Numbered from the stretch's first letter, positions 33,837 to 42,940 are shown. The stretch: DNA of 64,000 bases from Bog-1198 sp963727045 (GCA_963727045.1 CAVSES010000002.1:1922001-1986000), one strand, 5' to 3'. Program-made: numbers and translations. Notes: generated by a model from the sequence alone, not told the origin.

Positions 33837-34886
33837 ATGGGGATCCGGTTGTGCTGCGTGATTATGTTCAGCGCCTTCCTCGCGGGATGCGGCGGCAAAC
33901 CGCGCGCTCCCATCTCCGGCAGCGATTCGGCCCGGCCCCCCATCTCGCAAACCACCTCGGACGAATTTCATCACGACGATCCGTGTGCGCTGCTCGAGCC
34001 CAAGGAAGTCGAGGCCGTATTGGGCGCTCCCTTGGGGACGCCGCCGTACCGTGCGCACAATACGACGCCTGGGGCCGATGGTCCGGACTGCGTATACGTA
34101 ACGGCCAATTTTCATGAAATCACCCTCACCGTAGACTTCACGGACGGCGCGCAGAGCTACCGCATGACCGGCTTCGCCAAGAAGCTCCTGGGCGGGGCGC
34201 CGAGTGCGGCGGCCAAGAAGGCGTTGACGCTTGACGATGGGACGGAACTCACCGGCGAGTGGGACGAAGCGCAGCTGACGGCGCTGAACTGCTGCTTGTT
34301 CAATGCGCTGCGGGCCGATCAAATGATCTCGATCGATTTCACCGGCTCCGATGCGACGCTGCGCCAGGCGGCATCGCTGGTGGATGCCGCCTTCAAGCGC
34401 ATCGACAAACCCCTCAAGCTCGACGGTGCGGCGAATGTCGCGGCGGCCCAGGCGTTCGCAAAGACCCGTCCAATGCAGGCCGATCCCTGCGCGCTCGTGT
34501 CTCGATCCGAGGCTGAAGCAATACTCGGTCCCCTGGTCTCCGCTCCGGCGCCGGGCGGAACCGCGAGCTGCAGCTACGAAGTTCCCCGCGAGAACGGCAT
34601 CCGGCGGGTCTACGAACTCGACTACACGTGGCGAGGCGGCTATGCCGAAAATCGCGGTATGGCGCATACCGTCAGGATCACCGGCATGGCCATGGGTGGC
34701 GCTGCAACGGACGCGGATGACCAGCCGCTGGCGGCGGGTTCGGCCGACGATCCGTGGGAGCGCGCCGGCGTATCGTACAACGACTTCGTGGCGCTCAAAA
34801 AAGACGTCCGCGTCAAGATAGACCGGCGAACGCTCGATCCGGACAAGGTCAAGGCCCTGGTCGGCGCGGCCATGCGAAAGATATAG
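33837..34886 (+). CDS. lipoprotein with a duplicated DPCALL-type domain
   Basis: A 349-residue lipoprotein: lipobox FLAGC with Cys18, then a disordered Ser/Pro spacer. The mature part seems duplicated. Each half starts with a similar motif, DDPCALLEPKEVEAVLGAPLG near residue 47 and ADPCALVSRSEAEAILGPL near residue 218, and later has a CVYV or CSYEV strand. This resembles DUF3558-like lipoprotein domains, but I cannot name the family. First of four closely spaced envelope genes on this strand (20-base gap to the next). Confidence 0.7.
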   Translation: MGIRLCCVIMFSAFLAGCGGKPRAPISGSDSARPPISQTTSDEFHHDDPCALLEPKEVEAVLGAPLGTPPYRAHNTTPGADGPDCVYVTANFHEITLTVDFTDGAQSYRMTGFAKKLLGGAPSAAAKKALTLDDGTELTGEWDEAQLTALNCCLFNALRADQMISIDFTGSDATLRQAASLVDAAFKRIDKPLKLDGAANVAAAQAFAKTRPMQADPCALVSRSEAEAILGPLVSAPAPGGTASCSYEVPRENGIRRVYELDYTWRGGYAENRGMAHTVRITGMAMGGAATDADDQPLAAGSADDPWERAGVSYNDFVALKKDVRVKIDRRTLDPDKVKALVGAAMRKI

Positions 34887-34905
34887 GGACACCGAGGAGA
34901 ACGCG

Positions 34906-35691
34906 ATGCGAATCCCAGTGCGAATTCTGTGCATGCCGCTGCTGTACGCGACGGCTGCGCAGGCGGGAGTGGTCGTGCACATGGCGTCGAAGCAGCTTCC
35001 GGCCGATCAGCCGAAGGATCACTCGATCCTCTATGCGCAGGATGGCTATCTGCGCATCGACGGCCTCGACGATCAAGGACACGTCCGCGACATTCAATTG
35101 ATCCGCGACGGAGTGATCTGGATGGTCGATGTGCCGAAGCGCACATTCCGCAAATTGGACAAGAGCGCAATGGCGGCTCAGCAATCCGGCCTGCAGGACA
35201 AGATGCAGGCGATGATGCAGAACATGCCGCCGGAAAGGCGCGCGATGTTCGAAGCGCGCATGAAGGCGATGCAGGCGCAGACGCACAACTACACGCTGTC
35301 GGACGCCGGCCGCAGCGAGCGCGTGGGCTCCTACAGCTGCGAAATCTGGCAGGCCACGCGTGACGGCAAGATCTCGACCGAATACTGTGTCGCCGCCAAG
35401 GGCAGCATCGCGGGCGGCGATGAACTCGTTGCTGCCTCACACAAGGCCGCGGCGGTGGCCACCGATGTAATGTCGGCTTCCCCGCAGATGTCCAGGGCGA
35501 TCTCCCCGATATACACCTTGTACGGCAAGATGGACGGTTTCCCGGTCTTGGTGCGCCACATGTCGGGCGGCAAGGCGGAACACGAAGAAACCGTGACCGC
35601 GATCGAGCGCCAGTCCTTGGCCGCCGATAAATTCGCAATACCGAAGGGTTTCACCGAGGCCACACAGGACAATCTCGGTGCGGACGATTAA
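34906..35691 (+). CDS. secreted DUF4412-like protein
   Basis: A 261-residue exported protein. A signal peptide (MRIPVRILCMPLLYATAAQA) precedes a beta-rich domain: YAQDGYLRIDGLDDQG, IQLIRDGVIWMVDVPKRTF, then a Met/Gln-rich helix LQDKMQAMMQNMPPERRAMFEARMKAMQAQ, and SYSCEIWQATRDGKISTEYCVA. The pattern of weak metal or ligand reporting strands fits DUF4412 proteins of unknown function. Its last 14 bases overlap the OmpA-family gene. Confidence 0.72.
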   Translation: MRIPVRILCMPLLYATAAQAGVVVHMASKQLPADQPKDHSILYAQDGYLRIDGLDDQGHVRDIQLIRDGVIWMVDVPKRTFRKLDKSAMAAQQSGLQDKMQAMMQNMPPERRAMFEARMKAMQAQTHNYTLSDAGRSERVGSYSCEIWQATRDGKISTEYCVAAKGSIAGGDELVAASHKAAAVATDVMSASPQMSRAISPIYTLYGKMDGFPVLVRHMSGGKAEHEETVTAIERQSLAADKFAIPKGFTEATQDNLGADD

Positions 35692-37009
35692 TCATTGCGC
35701 TCGCCGCTTGCGGGGACGCCGCGCGCCCAAGGTGCGGCTCGCCGCCAGGATCGCAGGCGCCGCGGCGATCATGGCCGTTGGACAGCCGGCCGCATTCGGG
35801 GCGGGCGCCGCGGAGAAGACGGCCATCCTGCCGGTCGCCGGGCTGGTCATCACCAATTCGGAACGTTCCACCTTGGTGAGCGGCCAAACCAGCGGGGTGC
35901 ATGGCTACAACGACCTCGATCAAGAGACATGGACGTCGGTGCAATCGGCCTCGCCTCAGGAAATCGTGTACAAGCTTCGCCTGGCCGCGCCGACCAATCA
36001 GCAGGCCAACGCGGAAGCGCAGAAATTCCAGCTCTACCGCAGGGTCCGGCGCGAGGATCTCGCGCAATCGAACCGCATGACGCTCCTGTACGGGAGCACG
36101 GATCCTGAAACATACGCGGGCCAAACCTTCGCCGAAACCTCGGCGAAAACATTGAGGTCCTTGGATTCCGGGACGGATGTGCCGTTCGTGCTGGGCGTCA
36201 ATTCGTACACGGGGAGTATTTTGGATCCCGTGCTGGGACAATTGACCAAAGCGGCGCCGTCGAACGCGAATGACAAAGGCAATCCGCTCTCATCGGGAGC
36301 CATCGGCAATGCGTTCATGATGCTGGGCACCGGCCGCGTCTACTACCGGGGCACGCTGCATAGGGTCGAATCCGGCCCGGTTATGGTGTCGGTTCTGGTC
36401 AATGCCGTGCGTACGAATCTTCCCGCCATACACGCCTCGGGGACTTTCAGTTCCCCTTCGAACCCCGACCAGCACGCGGAGTTCTGGTGGTTGGACAGCC
36501 CGGAGTATCCGCTCACTCTCAAATGGATCTTCGCCAACACGCACTCGCTTGTCACTCGGATCGATTTGCCGGATGCCGAGGCCACCGATGAGCATGCATC
36601 TGCAAAGGCTCCGGGACGTGTGTCGAGCATGGAAGCCCAGTTGGGCGGCAAATCCTGCCGGGTGGAACTGTCAGGAATCTACTTCAACACCGGCAGCGCG
36701 CAGCTGCTGGAGGAATCCCAGCCCACGCTCAAGGCCGTGGCTGCGGTCGTCAAACAGTCCAAGGACGCAGTTCTTACCATCGAAGGACATACCGACAACA
36801 TCGGATCGGCCGACTACAACCAGGATTTGTCGGAGAAGCGCGCGGCGGCCGTGCGACAGGCTCTCGTATCGCAGTTCGGCGTTCCGGCGGAGCACCTCGC
36901 TGCGAAGGGCTACGGTTTGACGCGTCCGGTCGAGACCAACGACACTCTGGAAGGCCGGGCCCACAACCGCCGCGTCGAGTTGACGCGGCCTTGCGCCGCC
37001 GGCCACTGA
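35678..37009 (+). CDS. OmpA-family outer-membrane/peptidoglycan-binding protein
   Basis: A 443-residue protein starting at a GTG inside the previous gene. A basic signal region (ending AIMAVGQPAAFG) precedes an unrecognised domain of about 290 residues (SERSTLVSGQTSGVHGYND; QKFQLYRRVRREDLAQSNRM; GRVYYRGTLHRVESGPV). The C-terminal 110 residues are the OmpA peptidoglycan-binding domain: IYFNTGSAQLLEESQPTLKAV, IEGHTDNIGSADYNQDLSEKRA and GRAHNRRVEL. It should tether something in the periplasm to the cell wall. The N-terminal domain has no family I can name. Confidence 0.85.
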   Translation: MRTINHCARRLRGRRAPKVRLAARIAGAAAIMAVGQPAAFGAGAAEKTAILPVAGLVITNSERSTLVSGQTSGVHGYNDLDQETWTSVQSASPQEIVYKLRLAAPTNQQANAEAQKFQLYRRVRREDLAQSNRMTLLYGSTDPETYAGQTFAETSAKTLRSLDSGTDVPFVLGVNSYTGSILDPVLGQLTKAAPSNANDKGNPLSSGAIGNAFMMLGTGRVYYRGTLHRVESGPVMVSVLVNAVRTNLPAIHASGTFSSPSNPDQHAEFWWLDSPEYPLTLKWIFANTHSLVTRIDLPDAEATDEHASAKAPGRVSSMEAQLGGKSCRVELSGIYFNTGSAQLLEESQPTLKAVAAVVKQSKDAVLTIEGHTDNIGSADYNQDLSEKRAAAVRQALVSQFGVPAEHLAAKGYGLTRPVETNDTLEGRAHNRRVELTRPCAAGH

Positions 37010-37021
37010 CAGGAGGAAACC

Positions 37022-37792
37022 ATGGGCGCAGTCAATCCCTCAATCGCCGGCACGAACGTCCCAGCGGCGCGCGCATCGCGTCCTTTGCTCGCCCGGATTT
37101 TCCGGTTTGTGTTCTGTCTTCTCGGTGCCGCCGGATTATTCGTCGCCTATGAACATTTCAAGCTCAATGCGCAATCGGTGCCCTCATTGGCATGTCTGGC
37201 CGGCGCGGCAATTCTCGCGCTGGTGCCAGTTCGCGCGGTGCTGCACGAAGTGTTCGCCGTGGAGCGCTCGGCCCTGCACTTGGTCCATGGCCTGGGCGGT
37301 CTGGCGCTCATTGCACTGCCGCTGAGCGGAGTGGTTTCAGGCGCTCCCATGCTCACCCATGCCGCCATGGCCCCCTTCGCCATCATGGGCGCCGCGCAGG
37401 CCGTGATGCATCAGAACCATCCGCGCAACGCCCGCCAGGCCGAAGCGCTGCGGCGCTTCGCCACCAGCCTTCCGGAAGTGGCACAGTTCACGAATCCCCG
37501 CGATTTCACCTCCCCCGCCAACGCGAAGCGCGCCATCACCGTGCTCGATGACCTCCTGTCGAAGGCGCAGGCTCTCGGGCAGACGGAACTCGATGCGGAT
37601 CCGGGATTTCAATCCGCCCTGAAGGCCGCCACCACCCGCCTCGGGCTCGGCCTCGGATTGGATGCCATCGATCACTCGCTCGACGCAATGGAAAAGAATC
37701 CGAATGCTGCGCGTGCGGTGCCGGCGCTCCGCAAACGCCTGGCGGAGGCCCGCCAACTCGCCAAACCGGCCTCCGCGGCCGCTGCCGACTGA
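37022..37792 (+). CDS. inner-membrane protein of the OmpA cluster
   Basis: A 256-residue protein with four likely membrane helices in residues 25-130 (IFRFVFCLLGAAGLFVAY, LACLAGAAILALVPV, LHLVHGLGGLALIALPLSG, APFAIMGAAQAVM) and a soluble, helical C-terminal half from about 140 (VAQFTNPRDFTSPANAKRAITVLDDLL). GGAGG lies before the ATG. I do not recognise the family. It is the last of the four-gene envelope cluster and ends 12 bases before the converging Rieske gene. Confidence 0.68.
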   Translation: MGAVNPSIAGTNVPAARASRPLLARIFRFVFCLLGAAGLFVAYEHFKLNAQSVPSLACLAGAAILALVPVRAVLHEVFAVERSALHLVHGLGGLALIALPLSGVVSGAPMLTHAAMAPFAIMGAAQAVMHQNHPRNARQAEALRRFATSLPEVAQFTNPRDFTSPANAKRAITVLDDLLSKAQALGQTELDADPGFQSALKAATTRLGLGLGLDAIDHSLDAMEKNPNAARAVPALRKRLAEARQLAKPASAAAAD

Positions 37793-37804
37793 CGCAATCC
37801 CGGT

Positions 37805-39007
37805 TCAAGCGGACAACTCCTGCAGGTACCACTCCACGAATCTCGCGGCGTAGGATTCCTGCATCGAATAGGGTCCCGGCTCGAAGAAGCGCGAATTCAC
37901 GCCCGCTTGGTTCATTTCGACGATTTTCTTGTCTTCGGCGCTGGTGGTTTTCCACAGCCAGGTCAGGCGCCCTACGTCGTAGTCGACGCCTTCGACGGCT
38001 TCCTGATGAACCAGCCAGATCACCTCCATCTCCGTGCTGTCGACCGCTTTCGGGATGAATCTATAGATGACGCCGTGATCCGGGTAGGCGAGAAAGTCGC
38101 TGATCGGGCCGATGTCGAAGTAGGTCGAATTGCCGTCCGGTGCCGAAAAGGAGCCCATCAAGCGGCCGACCGACCTGCCGTCGGCCGTGGCGCTGGCGAT
38201 GCCGTCGTGCAGGGCGCTGCGCATGACGGCGACGGATTCGCCGCCGCCGGCTGCGCACCCGTAGCGGTCGATGTCGGGCACGACGATGCCGAGGGCTTCG
38301 GCCCGGGTGCGCCCCGCCCGCTCCAATTCGACGTTCTGTTCGGCCGGACGCGCATAGACGTGGCGCTTGGCGAATTCCGGGTGGGCGGGTGTGCAGTGAT
38401 AGCACTCCATGTAGTTCTCGACGGCGAGTTTCCAGTTCGCCTTGATCGAATAGACCTCGCGATGCGCGACTTTCGCCGAGGCCCATCCGTGCACGCCGGC
38501 CGAGCGCGCCAGAGCGTCCGCGGCGACGCCAAGATCCAGGGGGTCTATTGCGAAGGTGATGAAGATCAGTCCTTCCATGATTCGGACCGGGAGCAATTTC
38601 AAGGAAAAGTCGGCGCGCCGGAACGAGTCGGGCATCTGGCGGGCAACCAACAGATTGCCGTCCAAGTCGTAGCTCCAGGCGTGATAGGGGCAGGTGAGCC
38701 GTGCGGATTGGGCCTTGCCGGAACGTCCGGCGCACAGTCGCGATCCGCGGTGCCGGCAGACATTCAGCAAGGCGCGCACTTCGCCGGCAGCCGTTCGCAC
38801 GACGATCACCGATTCCGGTCCGAGATCGATCAGCAGATAATCGCCGGCGCGCGGGATGCTGCTTGCATGACCCGCACAGAACCAGTGCCGAAGCAGCATG
38901 CGCTCCATGTCGCGCTCGAATATGGCTGGGTCGGTGTAAAAATCACGGGCCAGTGCGTGCCCTGGCTGGTGATTGCGAATGCGTGCGGCCAAGTCGGTGG
39001 GTTTCAC
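37805..39007 (-). CDS. Rieske oxygenase of the quaternary-amine type (GbcA/CntA-like)
   Basis: Alpha subunit of a Rieske non-heme iron oxygenase, 400 residues. The Rieske cluster ligands are C84, H86, C106 and H109 (NVCRHRGSRLC and LTCPYHAW). The mononuclear iron site is in NWKLAVENYMECYHC, with H204 and H209. Residue 201 is Glu where most relatives have the bridging Asp; this Glu is known in carnitine monooxygenase CntA (E205). The C-terminal block VEGVDYD...NSRFFEPGPYS also resembles glycine-betaine monooxygenase GbcA. A trimethylammonium or betaine substrate is therefore likely. The reductase partner is not in the window. Confidence 0.88.
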   Translation of the reverse strand: MKPTDLAARIRNHQPGHALARDFYTDPAIFERDMERMLLRHWFCAGHASSIPRAGDYLLIDLGPESVIVVRTAAGEVRALLNVCRHRGSRLCAGRSGKAQSARLTCPYHAWSYDLDGNLLVARQMPDSFRRADFSLKLLPVRIMEGLIFITFAIDPLDLGVAADALARSAGVHGWASAKVAHREVYSIKANWKLAVENYMECYHCTPAHPEFAKRHVYARPAEQNVELERAGRTRAEALGIVVPDIDRYGCAAGGGESVAVMRSALHDGIASATADGRSVGRLMGSFSAPDGNSTYFDIGPISDFLAYPDHGVIYRFIPKAVDSTEMEVIWLVHQEAVEGVDYDVGRLTWLWKTTSAEDKKIVEMNQAGVNSRFFEPGPYSMQESYAARFVEWYLQELSA

Positions 39008-39078
39008 GGCGGGAATTGTATGCGCCGTGCCTCGGCGGCACTAGGGCGGCCGAGGCGCGCGGCGTTCCCGGGGACGGC

Positions 39079-39771
39079 TCACAGCGTCTTGGTGTTCAGT
39101 CCGCCGAAGCGCCGCTGCCGGCTGCCGTAGTCGTCGAGCGCGAATTGAAAGCGCCGCTCGTCGAAGTCCGGCCACAAGCAGTCGGTGAAATGCAGCTCGG
39201 CGAACGCCGATTCCCACAACAGAAAATCGCTGAGGCGGCGCTCGCTTCCGGTGCGAATCAAGAGGTCCACCTCGGACACCGGATACGCGCAATGATCGAC
39301 CTCCTGCAGCAGGCGATGAAAGTCTTCGGCCGTGGGATTTTCATGACGCGAGGCGCGCTGTGCGGCCTGCACGATGCTGTATTGAGATGAATAGTCGACG
39401 GCTATCCGCAGCAGCATCCCCGCGCCGGCCGCGCTCGATCGCTCGCTTTGTTCGATGGACCGAAGCAGGTTCTCTCCGAGCCGGTCGCGCCTGCCGATCA
39501 CATTGATGCGAATCGATTGTTCCACGCAGCGGCGGGTCTCGGTGAACAGGTATTGACCGAACAAACGCATCAACGACGCGATCTCCGCCGCCGGTCGCGC
39601 CCAATTGGCGGATGAAAATGCATACAGCGTCAGCGTCTTGACGTTCGCGCGCGCCGCCGTTTCAACGGTGGCGCGCACCGCCTTGGCGCCCTCGATGTGG
39701 CCGGCCGTCCGCGGCAGACCGCGCTCGGTGGCCCAACGCCCGTTTCCGTCCATGATGATTGCCACATGCAT
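39079..39771 (-). CDS. cis-prenyl transferase, UppS family
   Basis: A 230-residue di-trans,poly-cis-polyprenyl diphosphate synthase. It starts directly with the catalytic motif (MHVAIIMDGNGRWATERGLPRTAGH), followed by LTLYAFSSANWARP, the RINVIGRR strand and the C-terminal DLLIRTGSERRLSDFLLWESAFAELHF, including the E and the SDF-type helix. The usual 10-20 residues before the first motif are missing. It is outside the frr-uppS-cdsA context and follows a winged-helix gene by 4 bases, so it may be an accessory paralogue with a different chain length. Confidence 0.9.
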   Translation of the reverse strand: MHVAIIMDGNGRWATERGLPRTAGHIEGAKAVRATVETAARANVKTLTLYAFSSANWARPAAEIASLMRLFGQYLFTETRRCVEQSIRINVIGRRDRLGENLLRSIEQSERSSAAGAGMLLRIAVDYSSQYSIVQAAQRASRHENPTAEDFHRLLQEVDHCAYPVSEVDLLIRTGSERRLSDFLLWESAFAELHFTDCLWPDFDERRFQFALDDYGSRQRRFGGLNTKTL

Positions 39772-39775
39772 GGGT

Positions 39776-40177
39776 TCAGGCGCGCCGCGTTGCCTTGATC
39801 ACGGCCTCGATGTGCTCGAGATAGCGAAGCAAGGCTTTCTTGCCGACGGGCGTGATGCAGTATTCGGACTTGGGACGCCGGCCTTCGAAGGATTTGGTGC
39901 AGACGACATAGCCCGCTTCCTCAAGTTTTCGCGCGTGCGCGCTCAAGTTCCCGTCGCTCACGTCGAACAGGGATTTGAGCTCGTTGAACGTGAGGTGCTC
40001 GTTCATGGCGAGCGCACTCATGATGCCGAGGCGCACGCGCTCGTAGATCAGACGATCGAACCCTGCGTCTTCCCTGGCGTGCGGCGAACGAGGAACGGAC
40101 ACCGGTCTCGACGGGGCCCTGGAAGAGGATGTCGGAGGTGGCTCGCTGCGTCTGAAGGCGCCTGATTTACTCCGCAT
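39776..40177 (-). CDS. winged-helix transcriptional regulator
   Basis: A 133-residue DNA-binding protein. A disordered Ser/Pro/Arg N-terminus (about 1-38) leads to a winged helix: YERVRLGIMSALAMNEHLTFNELKSLFDVSDGNLSAHARKLEEAGYV, then the wing CTKSFEGRRPKSEYCITPVGKKAL. It belongs to the ArsR/MarR-like, HTH_34 group seen beside small membrane proteins. Its first 11 bases overlap the preceding membrane gene, and uppS follows after 4 bases, suggesting one regulated unit. Confidence 0.86.
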   Translation of the reverse strand: MRSKSGAFRRSEPPPTSSSRAPSRPVSVPRSPHAREDAGFDRLIYERVRLGIMSALAMNEHLTFNELKSLFDVSDGNLSAHARKLEEAGYVVCTKSFEGRRPKSEYCITPVGKKALLRYLEHIEAVIKATRRA

Positions 40178-40793
40178 GACCGCGCCGACCTATCAGGATG
40201 CCGAAGACGATGTGCAGCATGCCGAATCCGAGTCCCAGCATCGCCGTGTGCGCGGTGGGCAGTGCGAACGTCATCGATCCGAGGGCGACAAACATGGCTC
40301 CCATGACGCAGATGAGCCGCGCGATACCCGCTGTGGTGACCGTGCTCGCCGAGAGCACGGCGCATCCGTAGAGAAGCAGCCACATGCCGGGTATATAGGC
40401 GGTCGTTCCGGCGGATTCGAATACCACCGTCAACACGGCGCCGGCGAGAAGCGCGGGACATAGACAAAGCAAAAATTTCCTCATCGGACCCAGGTACAAA
40501 GAGCGGCCTTGCCGCACGATCTGGCGCGCCACCAGGGCTCCGCCGAGCAGGAGGGCGAGCGCCGCGGCGGTGAGCCAGATCGCGAGCCAGTGAGGGGCCA
40601 ATCTGGGCAATGACACCGCGATCGCGGCGAGAACGCCGATGATCCCCATGACGATGCCGGCCATTCCCGGTACATCCATCGAGCTTGACGATTCGATGGA
40701 TGCGCGGATGTAGGCAAGAGTGCCAAGCGCTCGGCTCTCGATGGCCGCCGGAGCGCCGGATTGGACTGGAAACGCCGGACTTGACCTTGGCAT
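40167..40793 (-). CDS. membrane protein paired with winged-helix regulator
   Basis: About 208 residues from the ATG at 40793 (MPRSSPAFPV), with five or six hydrophobic helices: GIVMGIIGVLAAIAVSL, LAIWLTAAALALLLGGALV, FLLCLCPALLAGAVLTVVF, GMWLLLYGCAVLSAST, GAMFVALGSMTFAL and MLGLGFGMLHIVFGILIG. The N-terminal tail is cytosolic-like. I cannot assign a family; the arrangement (membrane protein then winged-helix) is common for small stress-response or sensing pairs. A candidate promoter lies at 40826-40854. Confidence 0.68.
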   Translation of the reverse strand: MPRSSPAFPVQSGAPAAIESRALGTLAYIRASIESSSSMDVPGMAGIVMGIIGVLAAIAVSLPRLAPHWLAIWLTAAALALLLGGALVARQIVRQGRSLYLGPMRKFLLCLCPALLAGAVLTVVFESAGTTAYIPGMWLLLYGCAVLSASTVTTAGIARLICVMGAMFVALGSMTFALPTAHTAMLGLGFGMLHIVFGILIGRRGHAE

Positions 40794-40825
40794 GAGACAC
40801 TCTGGGCGATCAAACTGTATCTTGT

Positions 40826-40854
40826 TAAGTACTCTAAAACGCAAAGTGAGTCAA
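40826..40854 (-). promoter_or_regulatory. candidate promoter for the membrane/winged-helix/uppS unit
   Basis: On the minus strand TTGACT (40854-40849) lies 17 bases before TACTTA (40831-40826), about 30 bases upstream of the ATG at 40793. The -35 is near consensus; the -10 is weak, so confidence is low. Confidence 0.35.
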
Positions 40855-40996
40855 GATCGAGCCCGGGCGTCCCCGGTCGATCCAGCCGCGCAGCGAATCG
40901 TCGCGGGCAAGCGGCGGAGAGCGCAAAGAATAACGCGGCGCGATTTCTTAGTGATACCTTTCGGCGCACCGATGCCGCTTCAGGAGTGGGACTGTC

Positions 40997-42940
40997 ATGC
41001 GACCCCTCGTTTGTGCCTGCATTTGCCCGATCGCCTGCGTCTCCGCCGCGTTTGCGGGTCCTCCGCCGCTGCTGCCGGAACCCAATGTGGCCGCGATCGC
41101 CGATGAATTGAGCGGCGAAACCGCAAAAATAAACCTTGAGGGTCTTGCCCGGCTTCACCGACAGCGCGGCTCGCAGGGATTTCATTCGGCAGCGGAATTG
41201 GTGGCCGAGCGGGCGCGCGCCTATGGCTTGAACGACGTACAGATTCTGCAGTTCCCTGCCGACGGAAAGATCTTCTACGGAACGCAGCGCGCGCGCCGTG
41301 CATGGGATGCGGAGGTGGGAGAACTGACCGAGGTCAGGGCCGGAAGGACCGCCACGATCGCGAGCTACGCGGCGGAGCCGATCGTGCTGGCCGAGGACAG
41401 CGAATCGGCCGACGTGACAGCGGATCTGGTCGACGTGGGGGAGGGGACTCACGAGAAGGACTATGCGAACAGGGAAGTCAAGGGCCGCATCGTTCTGGCT
41501 GCGGCGCAACCCGGCGCAGTGCAAGACCTGGCAGTCGGCAAGTTTGGTGCGGCCGGCATCGTGAGTTATGCGCTGAATCAGAAGACGGCCTGGGCCGGCG
41601 AGAACGACAATCTGATTCGATGGGGGCACCTGGAGTCATTCTCGCCGAACACGACATTTGCCTTCATGGTGTCGCTGAAGGCCGCTCGCGCGATGCAGGC
41701 ACGGTTGCCCGGGGAGAGCATCCGCCTGCACGCCGTCGTCAGGGCGGGCCAACATCCTGGATTCTATGAGGTGGTCACCGCCGCCATTCCAGGCTCTGAT
41801 CCTGCGCTGAAGGATCAAGAGATCGCATATTCCTGCCATCTCGACCATCAACGCCCGGGGGCGAATGACAACGCGAGCGGATGCGTCACCATTCTAGAGG
41901 TGGCGCGCACCTTGCAGAAATTGATCGAGGACGGCACGCTGGCGCGGCCGGCGCGCACGCTTCGGTTCATCTGGCCGCCGGAGGTCGAGGGGACCGTGAC
42001 TTTGCTCAACGCCGCCCCGCGGTTCGCGCAGCGGATCAAGGCCGTGGTGCACATGGACATGGTCGGAGGCGGCCCGGAAACGAAGGCGGTGTTTCATGTG
42101 ACGCGCGGACCCATGAGCCTGCCCTCGTTCGTGCACGACGTGGCATGGGCGGTGGCCGATTGGGTGAACGGCGAGTCGTACCGCTTCGCCGCCACGGGCG
42201 GCGCGGATTATCCGCTGGTCGCGCCCGAGGGCGGCAAGGAGCCGCTGCGGGCAATGTATTCGGCTTACACGATGGGCAGCGATCACGATGTGTATCAGGA
42301 TTCCTCGTTCGCGATTCCCGCGATCTACCTGAACGACTGGCCGGATCGCTATGTTCACACCAACCTGGACTCGCCGGCGAACATCGATCCAACCAAGCTC
42401 AAGCGCGCGGCAATGATCGGAGCAACAAGCGGCTATTTCCTCGCGAACCTTTCTTCGCGCGACCTTGCGGCGGCGGATCGGGCGATCGAGGCGGGCGGTT
42501 TGTTGAGAAAGGCGATGTGGCTGGAAAGACGGACGGCGGCCGACGTTGTCGGGGAATACGAACGCGAAGTACGCGCCTCTCTCGGCGCGTTCGTCGCCGG
42601 GACCCCCGCGAAATTGGGGATTTCTCGCCCCGGGGCGAAGGGAGAAGGGGCGGTTGTTTATCGACGGCTCAAGGAGCCCCGAGGTCCGCTGACAGTGTTC
42701 GGATACGATTACCTCGCCGAACATGCGAGCCAGGCGGGAATCGCGGCGCCAAAGCTGCTGAGTTTCGAAGGATCGTGGGGCGGCGGCGAGGAGTACGCTT
42801 ACGAAGCGCTGAACTTTGCCGACGGAAGGCGCAGCGCGAGGCAGATTGCCGACGAATTATCGGCGGAGTACGGACAGGTGCCCCTGGATCTGGTGGCCGA
42901 ATACTTGCAGGCGCTGAAGGCGATTGGTGTGGTGGAATGA
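40997..42940 (+). CDS. secreted M28 peptidase with PA and C-terminal extension
   Basis: A 647-residue exported peptidase. A signal peptide (MRPLVCACICPIACVSAAFAG) is followed by a PA-like insert (about 130-215, DLVDVGEGTHEKDYANREVKGRIVL) and the M28 zinc core: SCHLDHQRPGANDNASG, where His and Asp are ligands, then RFIWPPEVEGT (catalytic/ligand Glu region), VVHMDMVGGGP and DWPDRYVHTNLDSPANID with the last His. The final 100 residues are winged-helix-like (FADGRRSARQIADELSAEYG). Aminopeptidase-type activity is likely. The stop overlaps the next gene as ATGA. Confidence 0.86.
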   Translation: MRPLVCACICPIACVSAAFAGPPPLLPEPNVAAIADELSGETAKINLEGLARLHRQRGSQGFHSAAELVAERARAYGLNDVQILQFPADGKIFYGTQRARRAWDAEVGELTEVRAGRTATIASYAAEPIVLAEDSESADVTADLVDVGEGTHEKDYANREVKGRIVLAAAQPGAVQDLAVGKFGAAGIVSYALNQKTAWAGENDNLIRWGHLESFSPNTTFAFMVSLKAARAMQARLPGESIRLHAVVRAGQHPGFYEVVTAAIPGSDPALKDQEIAYSCHLDHQRPGANDNASGCVTILEVARTLQKLIEDGTLARPARTLRFIWPPEVEGTVTLLNAAPRFAQRIKAVVHMDMVGGGPETKAVFHVTRGPMSLPSFVHDVAWAVADWVNGESYRFAATGGADYPLVAPEGGKEPLRAMYSAYTMGSDHDVYQDSSFAIPAIYLNDWPDRYVHTNLDSPANIDPTKLKRAAMIGATSGYFLANLSSRDLAAADRAIEAGGLLRKAMWLERRTAADVVGEYEREVRASLGAFVAGTPAKLGISRPGAKGEGAVVYRRLKEPRGPLTVFGYDYLAEHASQAGIAAPKLLSFEGSWGGGEEYAYEALNFADGRRSARQIADELSAEYGQVPLDLVAEYLQALKAIGVVE

